32,513 bases of DNA from Brevinema andersonii. GTDB lineage: Bacteria; Spirochaetota; DYKD01. Below the pieces are notes generated by a model. It had not been told where the DNA came from, searched no databases, and saw only the letters and a program-made list of their open reading frames with translations. Of the stretch, positions 1-6,792 are shown in pieces (the first letter of the stretch is position 1; the number at the start of each line of letters is the position of its first letter). Position numbers and translations under genes: made by a program. The stretch is taken from positions 1-32,513 of the forward strand of contig DYKD01000030.1 in the NCBI GenBank assembly GCA_020722765.1, written 5' to 3'.

Positions 1-618
1 ATATTTTCCCCATCATTAGGATAACTGTCAAGGGCGGTTTCATCTGAAAAAGCGCCAATGGTAATGGCTTTATACCCGTAATTTCTGATTATTTGGGATT
101 CAGTATACCCATGAGTCAAATCAATCGGTTGTGGATGTGCAGGAAGGTTTCTTGAAAGATGTTCAGCATGAAAGTATAAGTCACCTTCTAATATATGTTT
201 TTTTAGGATCCCTTCAGAATGGATGAACCCGGGAGTCCCTCTATTGCAAGCATCGATGACCAAGAAAATCCCTTTTTTATCTATAATTCTCCTGTTTTTT
301 TCTGATATATTCATGGACTCCATCACAAAGTCTCCATAACCCTGTAGTGAATACTGTTTTTATGTCTATATTTCGAAGCGGTTCAGCTTTGATTTCAGAA
401 GCCAGTTTTAAGGCTATTGAGACAGCTGGACTGCCACTATCGGGATTAGCCTTGTTTTTATCTTTTGAATGGATAAACAGGCATAACCCAGTCAGTATTA
501 AAAACAGGGCAGAGAGCACAATGGACATTATCTTGATAGGCGCTGATGGGATCAGAAGATAGGTCAAGGAATTGATGAATAGGATGTTGTACAGGACCAA
601 TATGACCTTGAGGATCAT
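1..618 (-). pseudogene. M28-peptidase-like membrane protein, frameshifted and truncated by the window edge
   Basis: The reading starts at ATG 618. Two hydrophobic segments fall in roughly the first 50 residues, followed by a soluble part in which NPDSGSPAVSIALKLA resembles the DNxSGxxxLLELA helix of M28 zinc aminopeptidases. The first frame stops at 277-279. The next frame (+1) is open from about 310 to base 1 and reads KKGIFLVIDACNRGTPGF and later GYKAITIGAFSDETALDSYP, which again looks M28-like. The two halves join cleanly if the T7 run on the plus strand (295-301, A7 in the mRNA) is read one base shorter. Where M28 enzymes have the catalytic EE pair this protein seems to have LWRL, and the last His ligand looks like Tyr, so it may be catalytically inactive even if intact. 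The C-terminus lies outside the window. Alternatives are an assembly indel, slippage-dependent expression or a true pseudogene. The M28 assignment is moderate only. Confidence 0.55.
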
Positions 619-666
619 TGGTTCGTTTTTTCCAAGGCTTTGGTCTCTTTTCTGATAATGAAAAAT

Positions 667-694
667 TTGAAATAAGTATGAAAAGGAATATACT
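667..694 (+). promoter_or_regulatory. Candidate sigma70 promoter for the 750-3040 genes
   Basis: TTGAAA (667-672) and TATACT (689-694) are separated by 16 bases on the plus strand. The -10 box overlaps the -10 box of the divergent promoter at 687-715. It is upstream of the exported-protein pair and leaves about 48 bases of leader, which includes the hairpin at 721-735. Confidence 0.45.
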
Positions 695-715
695 ATATGA
701 TAAGGATATTGTCAA
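687..715 (-). promoter_or_regulatory. Sigma70-type promoter for the M28-like gene
   Basis: On the minus strand there is a perfect TTGACA (710-715) and TATATT (687-692, 5/6 to TATAAT) with a 17-base spacer. Transcription would begin near 680, leaving about 60 bases of leader before ATG 618. This supports that start over longer readings of the same region. Confidence 0.6.
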
Positions 716-720
716 TTAAG

Positions 721-735
721 ACCTGATTATCAGGT
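721..735 (+). promoter_or_regulatory. Short perfect inverted repeat just upstream of the Shine-Dalgarno
   Basis: ACCTGA-TTA-TCAGGT forms a 6-bp stem with a 3-base loop. It ends two bases before the GAGG (737-740) that serves ATG 750. It could be an operator half-site pair or an RNA hairpin affecting ribosome access. No T-run follows, so it does not look like a terminator. Confidence 0.35.
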
Positions 736-749
736 TGAGGAATTGGATC

Positions 750-1439
750 ATGGCAAGGCTGTTTTTTATCCTGTTTTTTGGATTGATTTTTTTTTTATCT
801 TATAGCGCAGATGCCTATAAGGCCGTCTTTGATTTGAAAGTTGGAAAATACAGTGTTGGTTCAGCTATGCTTCAAGGATGGGCTGATAAGACCTTTGTAT
901 CTTTTCATATTTCACCAGTACCTTTTTATTCCGTCAGGTATAAGGTTCTGGCTTATCTGGACAAGGATGGGACTGCCTACCGTGAGGATATTCTGAATAT
1001 ACGAAATACAAGGTCCAACTCGTATACGATCCTGATAAATGGAGGGAAAGCCATCCGGACCAATGTGATTCCACCATCCAAGGAGTTTGTCAGGGATATT
1101 AAGAATAGATGGGCTCCGAGAAAGCCTGTTTCGGTTTTTGTGGTTATTGATAGGTTTATCCGTGACAGAAAACCCTACACTTCTGAAAATGTGATGTTGA
1201 TGAGAGAGTTGATTGATGAAGTCAAAACCAAAGCTGTCAGACCGGGAACCTACCAGCTTTCAGATGTGGATGAACGGTTTATCTTTGAAATTGATTATAA
1301 ACAGTTGGATGGTCATCTTCTTCCTCAAAAAATAAGGATTGTCCGATATAGGCTTTATGGGATCAATTGGAGCATAGTCAATTTGCAATTAGTGGATTTC
1401 TCCCCCGAAGGTTCATCAACCCTTTCTGGTGGTTTTTGA
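750..1439 (+). CDS. Exported protein of unknown function (DUF3108-like), first of a tandem pair
   Basis: This 229-residue protein has a strong N-terminal signal segment (MARLFFILFFGLIFFLSYS, cleavage probably near ADA-YK) and no other membrane span, so it is probably periplasmic or outer-membrane associated. The start at ATG 750 is preferred over TTG 735 because GAGG at 737-740 lies nine bases upstream and the signal peptide then begins properly. The mature part opens with a beta-rich YKAVFDLKVGKYSVGSA stretch that recalls DUF3108 proteins. It ends in RYRLYGINWSIVNLQL, closely matched in the next gene's product. The two genes overlap by one base (TGATG). DUF3108 membership is a guess from the opening strands; the function is unknown. 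Confidence 0.8.
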   Translation: MARLFFILFFGLIFFLSYSADAYKAVFDLKVGKYSVGSAMLQGWADKTFVSFHISPVPFYSVRYKVLAYLDKDGTAYREDILNIRNTRSNSYTILINGGKAIRTNVIPPSKEFVRDIKNRWAPRKPVSVFVVIDRFIRDRKPYTSENVMLMRELIDEVKTKAVRPGTYQLSDVDERFIFEIDYKQLDGHLLPQKIRIVRYRLYGINWSIVNLQLVDFSPEGSSTLSGGF

Positions 1440-2101
1440 TGCGGCTTCTTGTTGTTTTATTACTCGCTTTTTCAGGATGTCTTTACTCTTACACTCTTGT
1501 TTATGACCTGTATACCGCAGGATTTAAGACAGGCAACGCGTATCTCTACTCTCATGATGATTCCTTGCTTGTCAAATTCAGGGTTGCTCCTGTTCCTTTC
1601 TTCAATTATGACTATACAATTGAATGTCTTTTGGATAAGAACCGAGTCTCTTATAGGGAAAACATAATTGAGATTATTAATGGGAAGACGAACTTGTTTG
1701 ATTATTCCCAGACAGGAGGGGATTTTATACGGACAAACAGGACCATGAATGCTCCGCCCATGGTTTTTACGAACCGATGGAAACCTGGCAAGTCCCTCTC
1801 ATTGTTTGTCCTTTTGGATCGTTTTGTGCGTTTGTTTCCTGATGCCGCACTTGATCATATAATCTTTATTAGGGAACAAAATGACCAGTTCAAGGTTATA
1901 GGACCAGAAAATGGATATTGGAGAATCAAAGAGGTCAATGACCAATACATTTTTCTTATCCATTATGTTCTTTTGTCAGGATGGCGTGTTCCTGATGCTA
2001 TCAACATAGAACGTTACAGGTTTTTTGGAATCAATTGGAATATAATAAAGTTGAAACTGCATTCATTTTCAATTGATGATGATTCTGATATGAAGGAATG
2101 A
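1439..2101 (+). CDS. Putative lipoprotein, paralogue of the preceding gene
   Basis: This 220-residue protein starts at an ATG sharing its A with the TGA stop of the upstream gene, so it is probably translationally coupled. The N-terminus MRLLVVLLLAFSGC has a lipobox-like FSGC. Phe at -3 is outside the strict enterobacterial rule but is tolerated in spirochaetes. The body aligns with the upstream protein throughout: xAPVPFF, YRENIIEI, NRWKPGKSLSLFVLLDRFVR and RYRFFGINWNIIKLKL correspond to PVPFYS, YREDILNI, NRWAPRKPVSVFVVIDRFIR and RYRLYGINWSIVNLQL. A reading starting at 1367 is also open, but it begins deep inside the upstream gene and lacks a signal peptide. The function is unknown; the pair may be related envelope subunits. 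Confidence 0.8.
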   Translation: MRLLVVLLLAFSGCLYSYTLVYDLYTAGFKTGNAYLYSHDDSLLVKFRVAPVPFFNYDYTIECLLDKNRVSYRENIIEIINGKTNLFDYSQTGGDFIRTNRTMNAPPMVFTNRWKPGKSLSLFVLLDRFVRLFPDAALDHIIFIREQNDQFKVIGPENGYWRIKEVNDQYIFLIHYVLLSGWRVPDAINIERYRFFGINWNIIKLKLHSFSIDDDSDMKE

Positions 2102-2131
2102 CAGTGCTTATGTCCTGAAGGAGACAAACAT

Positions 2132-2182
2132 TTGAAAGAAGAACCCGTGCTTGTTACTGGATATGGAAGATTGCGGAACTGA
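2132..2182 (+). CDS. Possible 16-residue leader ORF before the RNA methyltransferase gene
   Basis: A TTG start at 2132 follows a very good AAGGAG (2118-2123) and opens a 16-codon frame (LKEEPVLVTGYGRLRN) ending in TGA at 2180-2182. It is in the same frame as ATG 2192 of the downstream gene, with only the stop and three codons between them. The good ribosome site sits here and not before ATG 2192. It may be a leader peptide, or the true N-terminus of the methyltransferase interrupted by a stop. The evidence is weak. Confidence 0.2.
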   Translation: MKEEPVLVTGYGRLRN

Positions 2183-2191
2183 TTTTTTCTG

Positions 2192-3040
2192 ATGACAACC
2201 AGAAAAAAAACTCTTAACGTCATAAGATCCTTACGTGTCCTCTTCAGATGCGCCATGTTCAATTATAAGGGATCAATAGCAAAAAAAGAATTATCTGAAT
2301 ATTTTTCTCTTTTTAAAAGAGATGTGGAAGACCTTTTTTCTACAAAGCGTCTAACATCGGATTTGACCCAATACGATTTCCTGAGGCAAGTGGTTAAGGA
2401 CTGTGATGCTGCCATTTCTGTATCTGATTTTCAAGGATTGGCCAGACTGTCTTCTGATGCAAGGATAAGGCTTTCACTCCTTACAGGACAAGGAGAGTCA
2501 GAGAATGATTTTGAGATAATGACAGATGACAGAAGCCGGGATCAGCTCGCTCCTGTGTCTTATGACCTTCAAGTTGTCCTGGACAATATCAGGTCGCCTT
2601 TCAATGTAGGAGGTTTTTTCAGGACAGGAGACGCTGTCCGTGTAAAAAAAATCCATCTCTGTGGGATGACACCGACACCTGATAATATCAGGGTAAAACG
2701 TTCTGCCATGGGAGCTGATACTTTGATTCCCTGGGAACATGCCAGATTGACAGAAGATTGTGTCAGCAGTTTGAAGGGGAAAGGATATAAGATTTTTTGT
2801 ATTGAAACAGTAAAAGGCAGTATCCCTTTCCAGGAAGTATGTTTTTCAAAGTCTCCTGAAACAGTTATGGTATTTGGAAATGAGGAATTTGGTATCAGTC
2901 ATGCTGTTCTAGAAATGGCTGATGATATTGTTTCTTTGCCCATGATGGGCATGAAGAATTCATTGAATGTGACGGTTACAGGAGGTATCGTCCTTTATGG
3001 ATTTTTATCCTCTTTCTCCAAAGGGCAATCAGGACGTTAA
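2192..3040 (+). CDS. SpoU/TrmH-family RNA 2'-O-ribose methyltransferase
   Basis: This 282-residue protein has the SPOUT knot motifs in order in its C-terminal half. Motif 1 is around residues 132-147 (NIRSPFNVGGFFRTGD; the Asn and Arg shape the active site). Motif 2 is FGNEEFGIS at 228-236. Motif 3 is LPMMGMKNSLNVTVTGGI at 249-266, where the Asn contacts S-adenosylmethionine in the knot. Such enzymes methylate the 2'-OH of a tRNA or rRNA nucleotide. The substrate cannot be told from sequence. The roughly 110-residue N-terminal part is not a recognisable L7Ae-like domain. No good ribosome site precedes ATG 2192; see the small ORF at 2132. ATG 2255 is an alternative start. Confidence 0.88.
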   Translation: MTTRKKTLNVIRSLRVLFRCAMFNYKGSIAKKELSEYFSLFKRDVEDLFSTKRLTSDLTQYDFLRQVVKDCDAAISVSDFQGLARLSSDARIRLSLLTGQGESENDFEIMTDDRSRDQLAPVSYDLQVVLDNIRSPFNVGGFFRTGDAVRVKKIHLCGMTPTPDNIRVKRSAMGADTLIPWEHARLTEDCVSSLKGKGYKIFCIETVKGSIPFQEVCFSKSPETVMVFGNEEFGISHAVLEMADDIVSLPMMGMKNSLNVTVTGGIVLYGFLSSFSKGQSGR

Positions 3041-3056
3041 TGCGGTCATACTATCC

Positions 3057-3090
3057 AAAAGACAGAATTTTAGTGCTTTTCCGGTCTTTT
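3057..3090. terminator. Weak bidirectional terminator candidate between convergent genes
   Basis: AAAAGAC (3057-3063) and GTCTTTT (3084-3090) form a 7-bp stem with T-rich flanks on both strands. It lies between the convergent methyltransferase and STAS genes. The 20-base loop is long, so termination efficiency is uncertain. Confidence 0.3.
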
Positions 3091-3091
3091 C

Positions 3092-3433
3092 TTAGAATGT
3101 ATTGATCGCTTCATCATCCGTGTCATAGATTTCGAACATGTCCAACAGTTCCACTACCATAAATACCTTTTTTACGGATTCAGGCATTTTTACGAGTTTG
3201 ACTTTCCCATTTTTTGCTTTCAATTGGCGTGCCGTGGCGATGAAGATGCGAAGCCCAGAGCTGCTGAGATATTCGACGTTTTTAAGGTTGATAATCAGAT
3301 TGATGCGACCCTGTTCAATAAGCTTGTTGATTTCTTCCTCGATTTCCAGGGAATAGTGGATGTCGAGCCTTCCCGTCAGCGAGATGATGGTAACGTGAGG
3401 GGCTTTTTCAGGAATTTGTGTCTGTAACTGCAT
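3092..3433 (-). CDS. STAS-domain anti-sigma factor antagonist (RsbV/SpoIIAA type)
   Basis: This is a single STAS domain of 113 residues, typical for stand-alone antagonists. The core NVEYLSSSGLRIF carries the phospho-acceptor serine (about S58, the residue after the first Ser of SSSG). The start at ATG 3433 is preferred over 3451 because AAGGAG sits directly before it and the upstream gene's stop (TGA 3448-3450) overlaps the earlier ATG. In this family the unphosphorylated protein binds an RsbW-type kinase and releases its target; the PP2C phosphatase reactivates it. It is the last gene of the 6673-3092 operon, 14 bases after the ATPase gene. The target sigma factor is not in the window. Confidence 0.88.
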   Translation of the reverse strand: MQLQTQIPEKAPHVTIISLTGRLDIHYSLEIEEEINKLIEQGRINLIINLKNVEYLSSSGLRIFIATARQLKAKNGKVKLVKMPESVKKVFMVVELLDMFEIYDTDDEAINTF

Positions 3434-3447
3434 TGTATTCTCCTTAT

Positions 3448-3876
3448 TCATTTTTTCAGTTTTTTTGTAAGTATGATGATGTTCTCTTCACAGTCCTTAT
3501 TCTTGAATCGATATTCAACATGATCCATGAACTTATTGACAATGTATAGACCCATGCCGTTTATTTCACGGGTAGCCATCTCTTTTGACAGGATCGGTTT
3601 GTCCACATCTGATGGATTGAATGTGACTCCTTTGTGATGGAAAACAATATGAGCGATAGAATCTGATGTGCTGATTTCAAGACGGATAGGCATTCCGCCT
3701 TTCTTATTATAGGCATGTAAGATGATGTTTGTAGCCACTTCATCAATGGAAATGATGATGTCATCCATGATCGCTTTGTCTTTCACATAGGGAGACATGT
3801 TGTTCTGTACAAAGTCACTCAGATCCTTGAGCTTGGATGTATCACTTGTCATGTCAAAAACAATCTTTTTTTCCAT
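3448..3876 (-). CDS. RsbW-like anti-sigma/serine kinase ATPase domain protein
   Basis: This 142-residue GHKL-fold (HATPase) domain has an N-box IDEVATNIILHAY (E46, N50) and a G2 box NGMGLYIVNKFMDHVEY near residue 106, as in RsbW/SpoIIAB. It would phosphorylate the STAS protein encoded immediately downstream. The oddity is the G1 box. Family members read DxGxxFDP, but here it is FHHKGVTFNP (residues 79-88), so the Asp that contacts adenine is replaced. The kinase may have altered nucleotide binding or act only as a binding partner. The start is ATG 3876, with AGAGG just upstream and right after the upstream stop (3885-3887). A TTG at 3888 is less likely. Confidence 0.85.
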   Translation of the reverse strand: MEKKIVFDMTSDTSKLKDLSDFVQNNMSPYVKDKAIMDDIIISIDEVATNIILHAYNKKGGMPIRLEISTSDSIAHIVFHHKGVTFNPSDVDKPILSKEMATREINGMGLYIVNKFMDHVEYRFKNKDCEENIIILTKKLKK

Positions 3877-3884
3877 TATTCCTC

Positions 3885-6206
3885 TCAATGGAATTTTATA
3901 ATCATCAAAGTCAGATCGTCAAATTGGTGGACGTCGCCACAGAACGATTCAACATCATCCTTGATGTTTTTGATGATCTGTTCTGCTGGCAAGGATCGTG
4001 ATCTCTTGACAGTCTCTATCAGCCGTTCCAACGTGAAATCCTCGTTTTCCTTGTTTATGGCATCTAAGACTCCATCCGTATAAAGGACAATGAAATCTCC
4101 TGGTTTGTAGGATTGTGATACCTGTTGGTATTCCCTGTCAGGTAAAATGCCAAGTGGAATCCCTTTTGATTTTATGAGATTGATCTTATCAGTTGCACTG
4201 TCATAGTATAGCTGTTCATTGTGTCCTGCGCAGCCATAGGAAAAGGAGCTGTTTGAAGTGTCTATAAGCAGGTAGAATAGGGTGACAAACATCCCTTTTC
4301 TGGAGTTGGAAATTATGAAATTATTGGCTTTATCCAGGACCAAGGCTGGATTCCTCTGGGTTTCTGAGACTATGCGCATGGCAGAATGTGACAAGGCCAT
4401 GAAGAGGGCTGCTGGTATGCCTTTACCTGAAACATCAGCGATATAAGCCGCATATTTTCCATCCCCACAGTCAGTAATGTCATAGAAATCGCCGCCAATT
4501 TCCAAAGCAGGAATGCTTGTTGCTGCGATGTCTAGTCCATGGTCTGTTGGGAATGATGATGGCAGGATGCTTTGTTGGATTTTGTTGGCAACTTCCAATT
4601 CTCTTTCAATGCGTTGTTTGTCAATGAGTTCTTCATAAAACAGGGCATTTTCATAAGTTTCACTGATCTGCATGGCTATGGTTTCAATAGTCTGGAGGTC
4701 TTCATTATCAAACGGCAAACCGTTTTTCTTGTCTGCAAGATTGATGATTCCGATAATCTTCTGTTTGACGCGTAAGGGAACACATAAAAAGGATTTGGTT
4801 TTGTACCTGAATCTTTTATAAGCGCCGTATTTTTTTGTGGCTGTCATGTCTTCAACTAAAATAGGGTTGCCTGAAAGGAAAATATGCCCCATAATCTTAC
4901 CGCTTGGGTGAAGCTCATCAAAACTGTCTTTGCTGATTCCTCGGGCATCAACAATGCGGAGTTGACCTGTTTTTTCATCTTTTATGAAAAGTGAGACGCG
5001 TTCAATTCCCAAGGATTCAGCTATGATATCAATGGTTCTGGAAAAAATAGTGTTGATGTCATAATCCATATTCCTTCCAATAAGAAGGGATACTTTGTTG
5101 ATGGCAGTCAGCTCTTTGATCCGTTTTGCGAGGGACTGGTTTGAGGCGCGTAAGCTTTCAATCAGATTCCTGTTTGTTATAGCAATGCCAGCCTGGTCTG
5201 CCATGGATTGAAGGACATGAAGGTCTGTCGCGGAAAATTCCTGATGGTTCAATGAGTTGATCACTTCGAGAACGCCGATGATGTCCCCTTGCACTCTGAT
5301 CGGTACGGCAAGTATGTTTTTGGTTTTCAAAGACGTAAGCTCATCAGCTTTTCTGAAGACTCTGCTGTCGTTTTGGGCGTCATTGATTATGAGCGGTTCC
5401 CCTGATTGTGCTACGATTCCTGCAATCCCTACACCCATGGGAACGCGGATTTCTTTCAGTATTTCACCTTTTCCACTGCTGTTTTCAACAACATTGAAAT
5501 AGAGCTCATCGGTTTTTTTATCAGTCAGGAGAAGGGAACTCCCTTCAGTTGCTAGGACTTCTTTTGCGGAAGCCATGATATAGGATAGGAGGTCTTGGAA
5601 ATTGATGGCTGTGTTTATCTGTTTGTTGATGAGGACAAAGGTTGAAAGTCTTTTGATGTCATCTTCTTTTGACTGGAAGAGAGTGATATTGTCAATCATA
5701 ATGGTTATAGGATCAGCCATGTTCTGCAGAAGCTCCATGTCATCAACAGTGAATTCAGCTTCGGAATGTTTGTCCATGATCTCTATGACACCGTAGATGA
5801 CCTGCTTTGTTTTTAAGGGGACACAAAGTATCCTGGAAGGTATATATTGCAACCTGTTGCCAATGCTTTCGTTGAAGAAGGGGCTTGTTGATGTGTCATT
5901 GATTATGACAGGTTCACCTGTTTGTGCCACTTTGCCAGCAATGCCTTCACCTTTCCTGATGCGGAGATTTTTGAGGGGTTCTGTCCGGTCTCCTCGGACG
6001 ACGTTGAAATCCAGAACATCATGAGAAGAATCAAGCAGAAAAATAGATCCGGCTCTGATATTGAAAAAATCGACAATCAGATCCAATATGTTGTTTAAAG
6101 CCTCATCAAGTCTGATTTCAGACCTGATGAACCTGCTGAGGGAATCATACGCCTGGTTCTTGACTTCTAAAACTTTTGTTCCACGGGTTATAATGGACTC
6201 ATTCAT
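3885..6206 (-). CDS. Triple-GAF PP2C (SpoIIE/RsbU-type) serine phosphatase
   Basis: This 773-residue protein has no membrane span. Three GAF domains lie at about 30-175, 195-345 and 370-525; repeats such as IRKGEGIAGKVAQTGEPVII and VPMGVGIAGIVAQSGEPLII mark the first two. A linker helix follows (IERELEVANKIQQSILPSSF), then a SpoIIE-type PP2C domain to the end. The metal-site motifs are visible: EIGGDFYDI, IADVSGKGIPAALFMA, GCAGHNEQ and VLYTDGVLDA. It should dephosphorylate the STAS antagonist encoded two genes downstream when its GAF domains sense a small ligand or redox state. Its ATG overlaps the stop of the ferritin-like gene (ATGA at 6203-6206), so the two are probably coupled. The GAF ligands are unknown. 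Confidence 0.92.
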   Translation of the reverse strand: MNESIITRGTKVLEVKNQAYDSLSRFIRSEIRLDEALNNILDLIVDFFNIRAGSIFLLDSSHDVLDFNVVRGDRTEPLKNLRIRKGEGIAGKVAQTGEPVIINDTSTSPFFNESIGNRLQYIPSRILCVPLKTKQVIYGVIEIMDKHSEAEFTVDDMELLQNMADPITIMIDNITLFQSKEDDIKRLSTFVLINKQINTAINFQDLLSYIMASAKEVLATEGSSLLLTDKKTDELYFNVVENSSGKGEILKEIRVPMGVGIAGIVAQSGEPLIINDAQNDSRVFRKADELTSLKTKNILAVPIRVQGDIIGVLEVINSLNHQEFSATDLHVLQSMADQAGIAITNRNLIESLRASNQSLAKRIKELTAINKVSLLIGRNMDYDINTIFSRTIDIIAESLGIERVSLFIKDEKTGQLRIVDARGISKDSFDELHPSGKIMGHIFLSGNPILVEDMTATKKYGAYKRFRYKTKSFLCVPLRVKQKIIGIINLADKKNGLPFDNEDLQTIETIAMQISETYENALFYEELIDKQRIERELEVANKIQQSILPSSFPTDHGLDIAATSIPALEIGGDFYDITDCGDGKYAAYIADVSGKGIPAALFMALSHSAMRIVSETQRNPALVLDKANNFIISNSRKGMFVTLFYLLIDTSNSSFSYGCAGHNEQLYYDSATDKINLIKSKGIPLGILPDREYQQVSQSYKPGDFIVLYTDGVLDAINKENEDFTLERLIETVKRSRSLPAEQIIKNIKDDVESFCGDVHQFDDLTLMIIKFH

Positions 6207-6673
6207 TGCAGACCTGCCATGTCTTTCAATTTTTCTGAAAGACTGACGAAGTGTCGTTTTTCGTCATGAAGTATTTTTTCTATTGCATCATGAGAGTGTC
6301 TTTCAAGAAGATGGTTTTTCAGTTCAGTATAAAACAGGATGGAGTTTTTTTCAGTTTCAATGGCAGCTTCCAAAAGACCATCAACTGTTGTGGGCATGTG
6401 TTCAAGTTTTTTGAGGATAGGTTCCAGATCAATAAGATGGATAAGGAAATCAGATGAATAGCCTGATGCGTTAGGATTCATGTTTTGGGGTGTTTCCTCA
6501 TAAAGTCCCGTGAACTGTAAAATATGACTGGTCTCGTCTTTTGATATCTCATGGAAAAGAATTCTCAATTCCTGGGAGGCAACAGACAACGAACTGCGAA
6601 CATAAAATTCTTTGACTGCTTTTTCTATTTCGGTTGCCATTAGCAACGCTTCTCGGATGTTCATTTCTGCCAT
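6203..6673 (-). CDS. Ferritin-like/rubrerythrin-type diiron helical protein
   Basis: This 156-residue, all-helical protein carries the ferritin-like pattern twice. EIEKAVKEFY and later DETSHILQF form one half. IETEKNSILFYTEL and HDEKRHFVSL form the other, giving the E...ExxH pairs that bind two irons. There is no C-terminal rubredoxin domain, so it is an erythrin-type stand-alone four-helix bundle. The start at ATG 6673 has AGGGG a few bases upstream. It leads the partner-switching operon and overlaps the phosphatase gene, which suggests a role as an oxygen, peroxide or iron sensor or as a scavenger linked to that signal. That role is inferred from context only. Confidence 0.75.
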   Translation of the reverse strand: MAEMNIREALLMATEIEKAVKEFYVRSSLSVASQELRILFHEISKDETSHILQFTGLYEETPQNMNPNASGYSSDFLIHLIDLEPILKKLEHMPTTVDGLLEAAIETEKNSILFYTELKNHLLERHSHDAIEKILHDEKRHFVSLSEKLKDMAGLQ

Positions 6674-6702
6674 TTAACCCCTGCTATTTTTCAAATGAAT
6701 CT

Positions 6703-6730
6703 TTTATAGGATTAATTCAATATCATTCAA
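6703..6730 (-). promoter_or_regulatory. Candidate promoter for the ferritin-like/partner-switch operon
   Basis: On the minus strand TTGAAT (6725-6730) and TATAAA (6703-6708) are 16 bases apart, giving a start near 6696 and a leader of about 23 bases to ATG 6673. The interval 6674-6792 holds no gene. An alternative -35 (ATTCAA at 6715-6720) is too close to the -10. Confidence 0.4.
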
Positions 6731-6792
6731 TAGGAAAATAATGGAAATTTTATGGAAAGTCAAACTCTATTAACCTAAAAAAAGAGAGAGGT

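Noticed and set aside
458-715. A minus-strand frame with a hydrophobic N-terminus overlapping the M28-like gene.
   Set aside because: Its TTG start coincides with the -35 box TTGACA, so it would lie in the promoter. Past the first 20 residues it is a shadow of the real gene.
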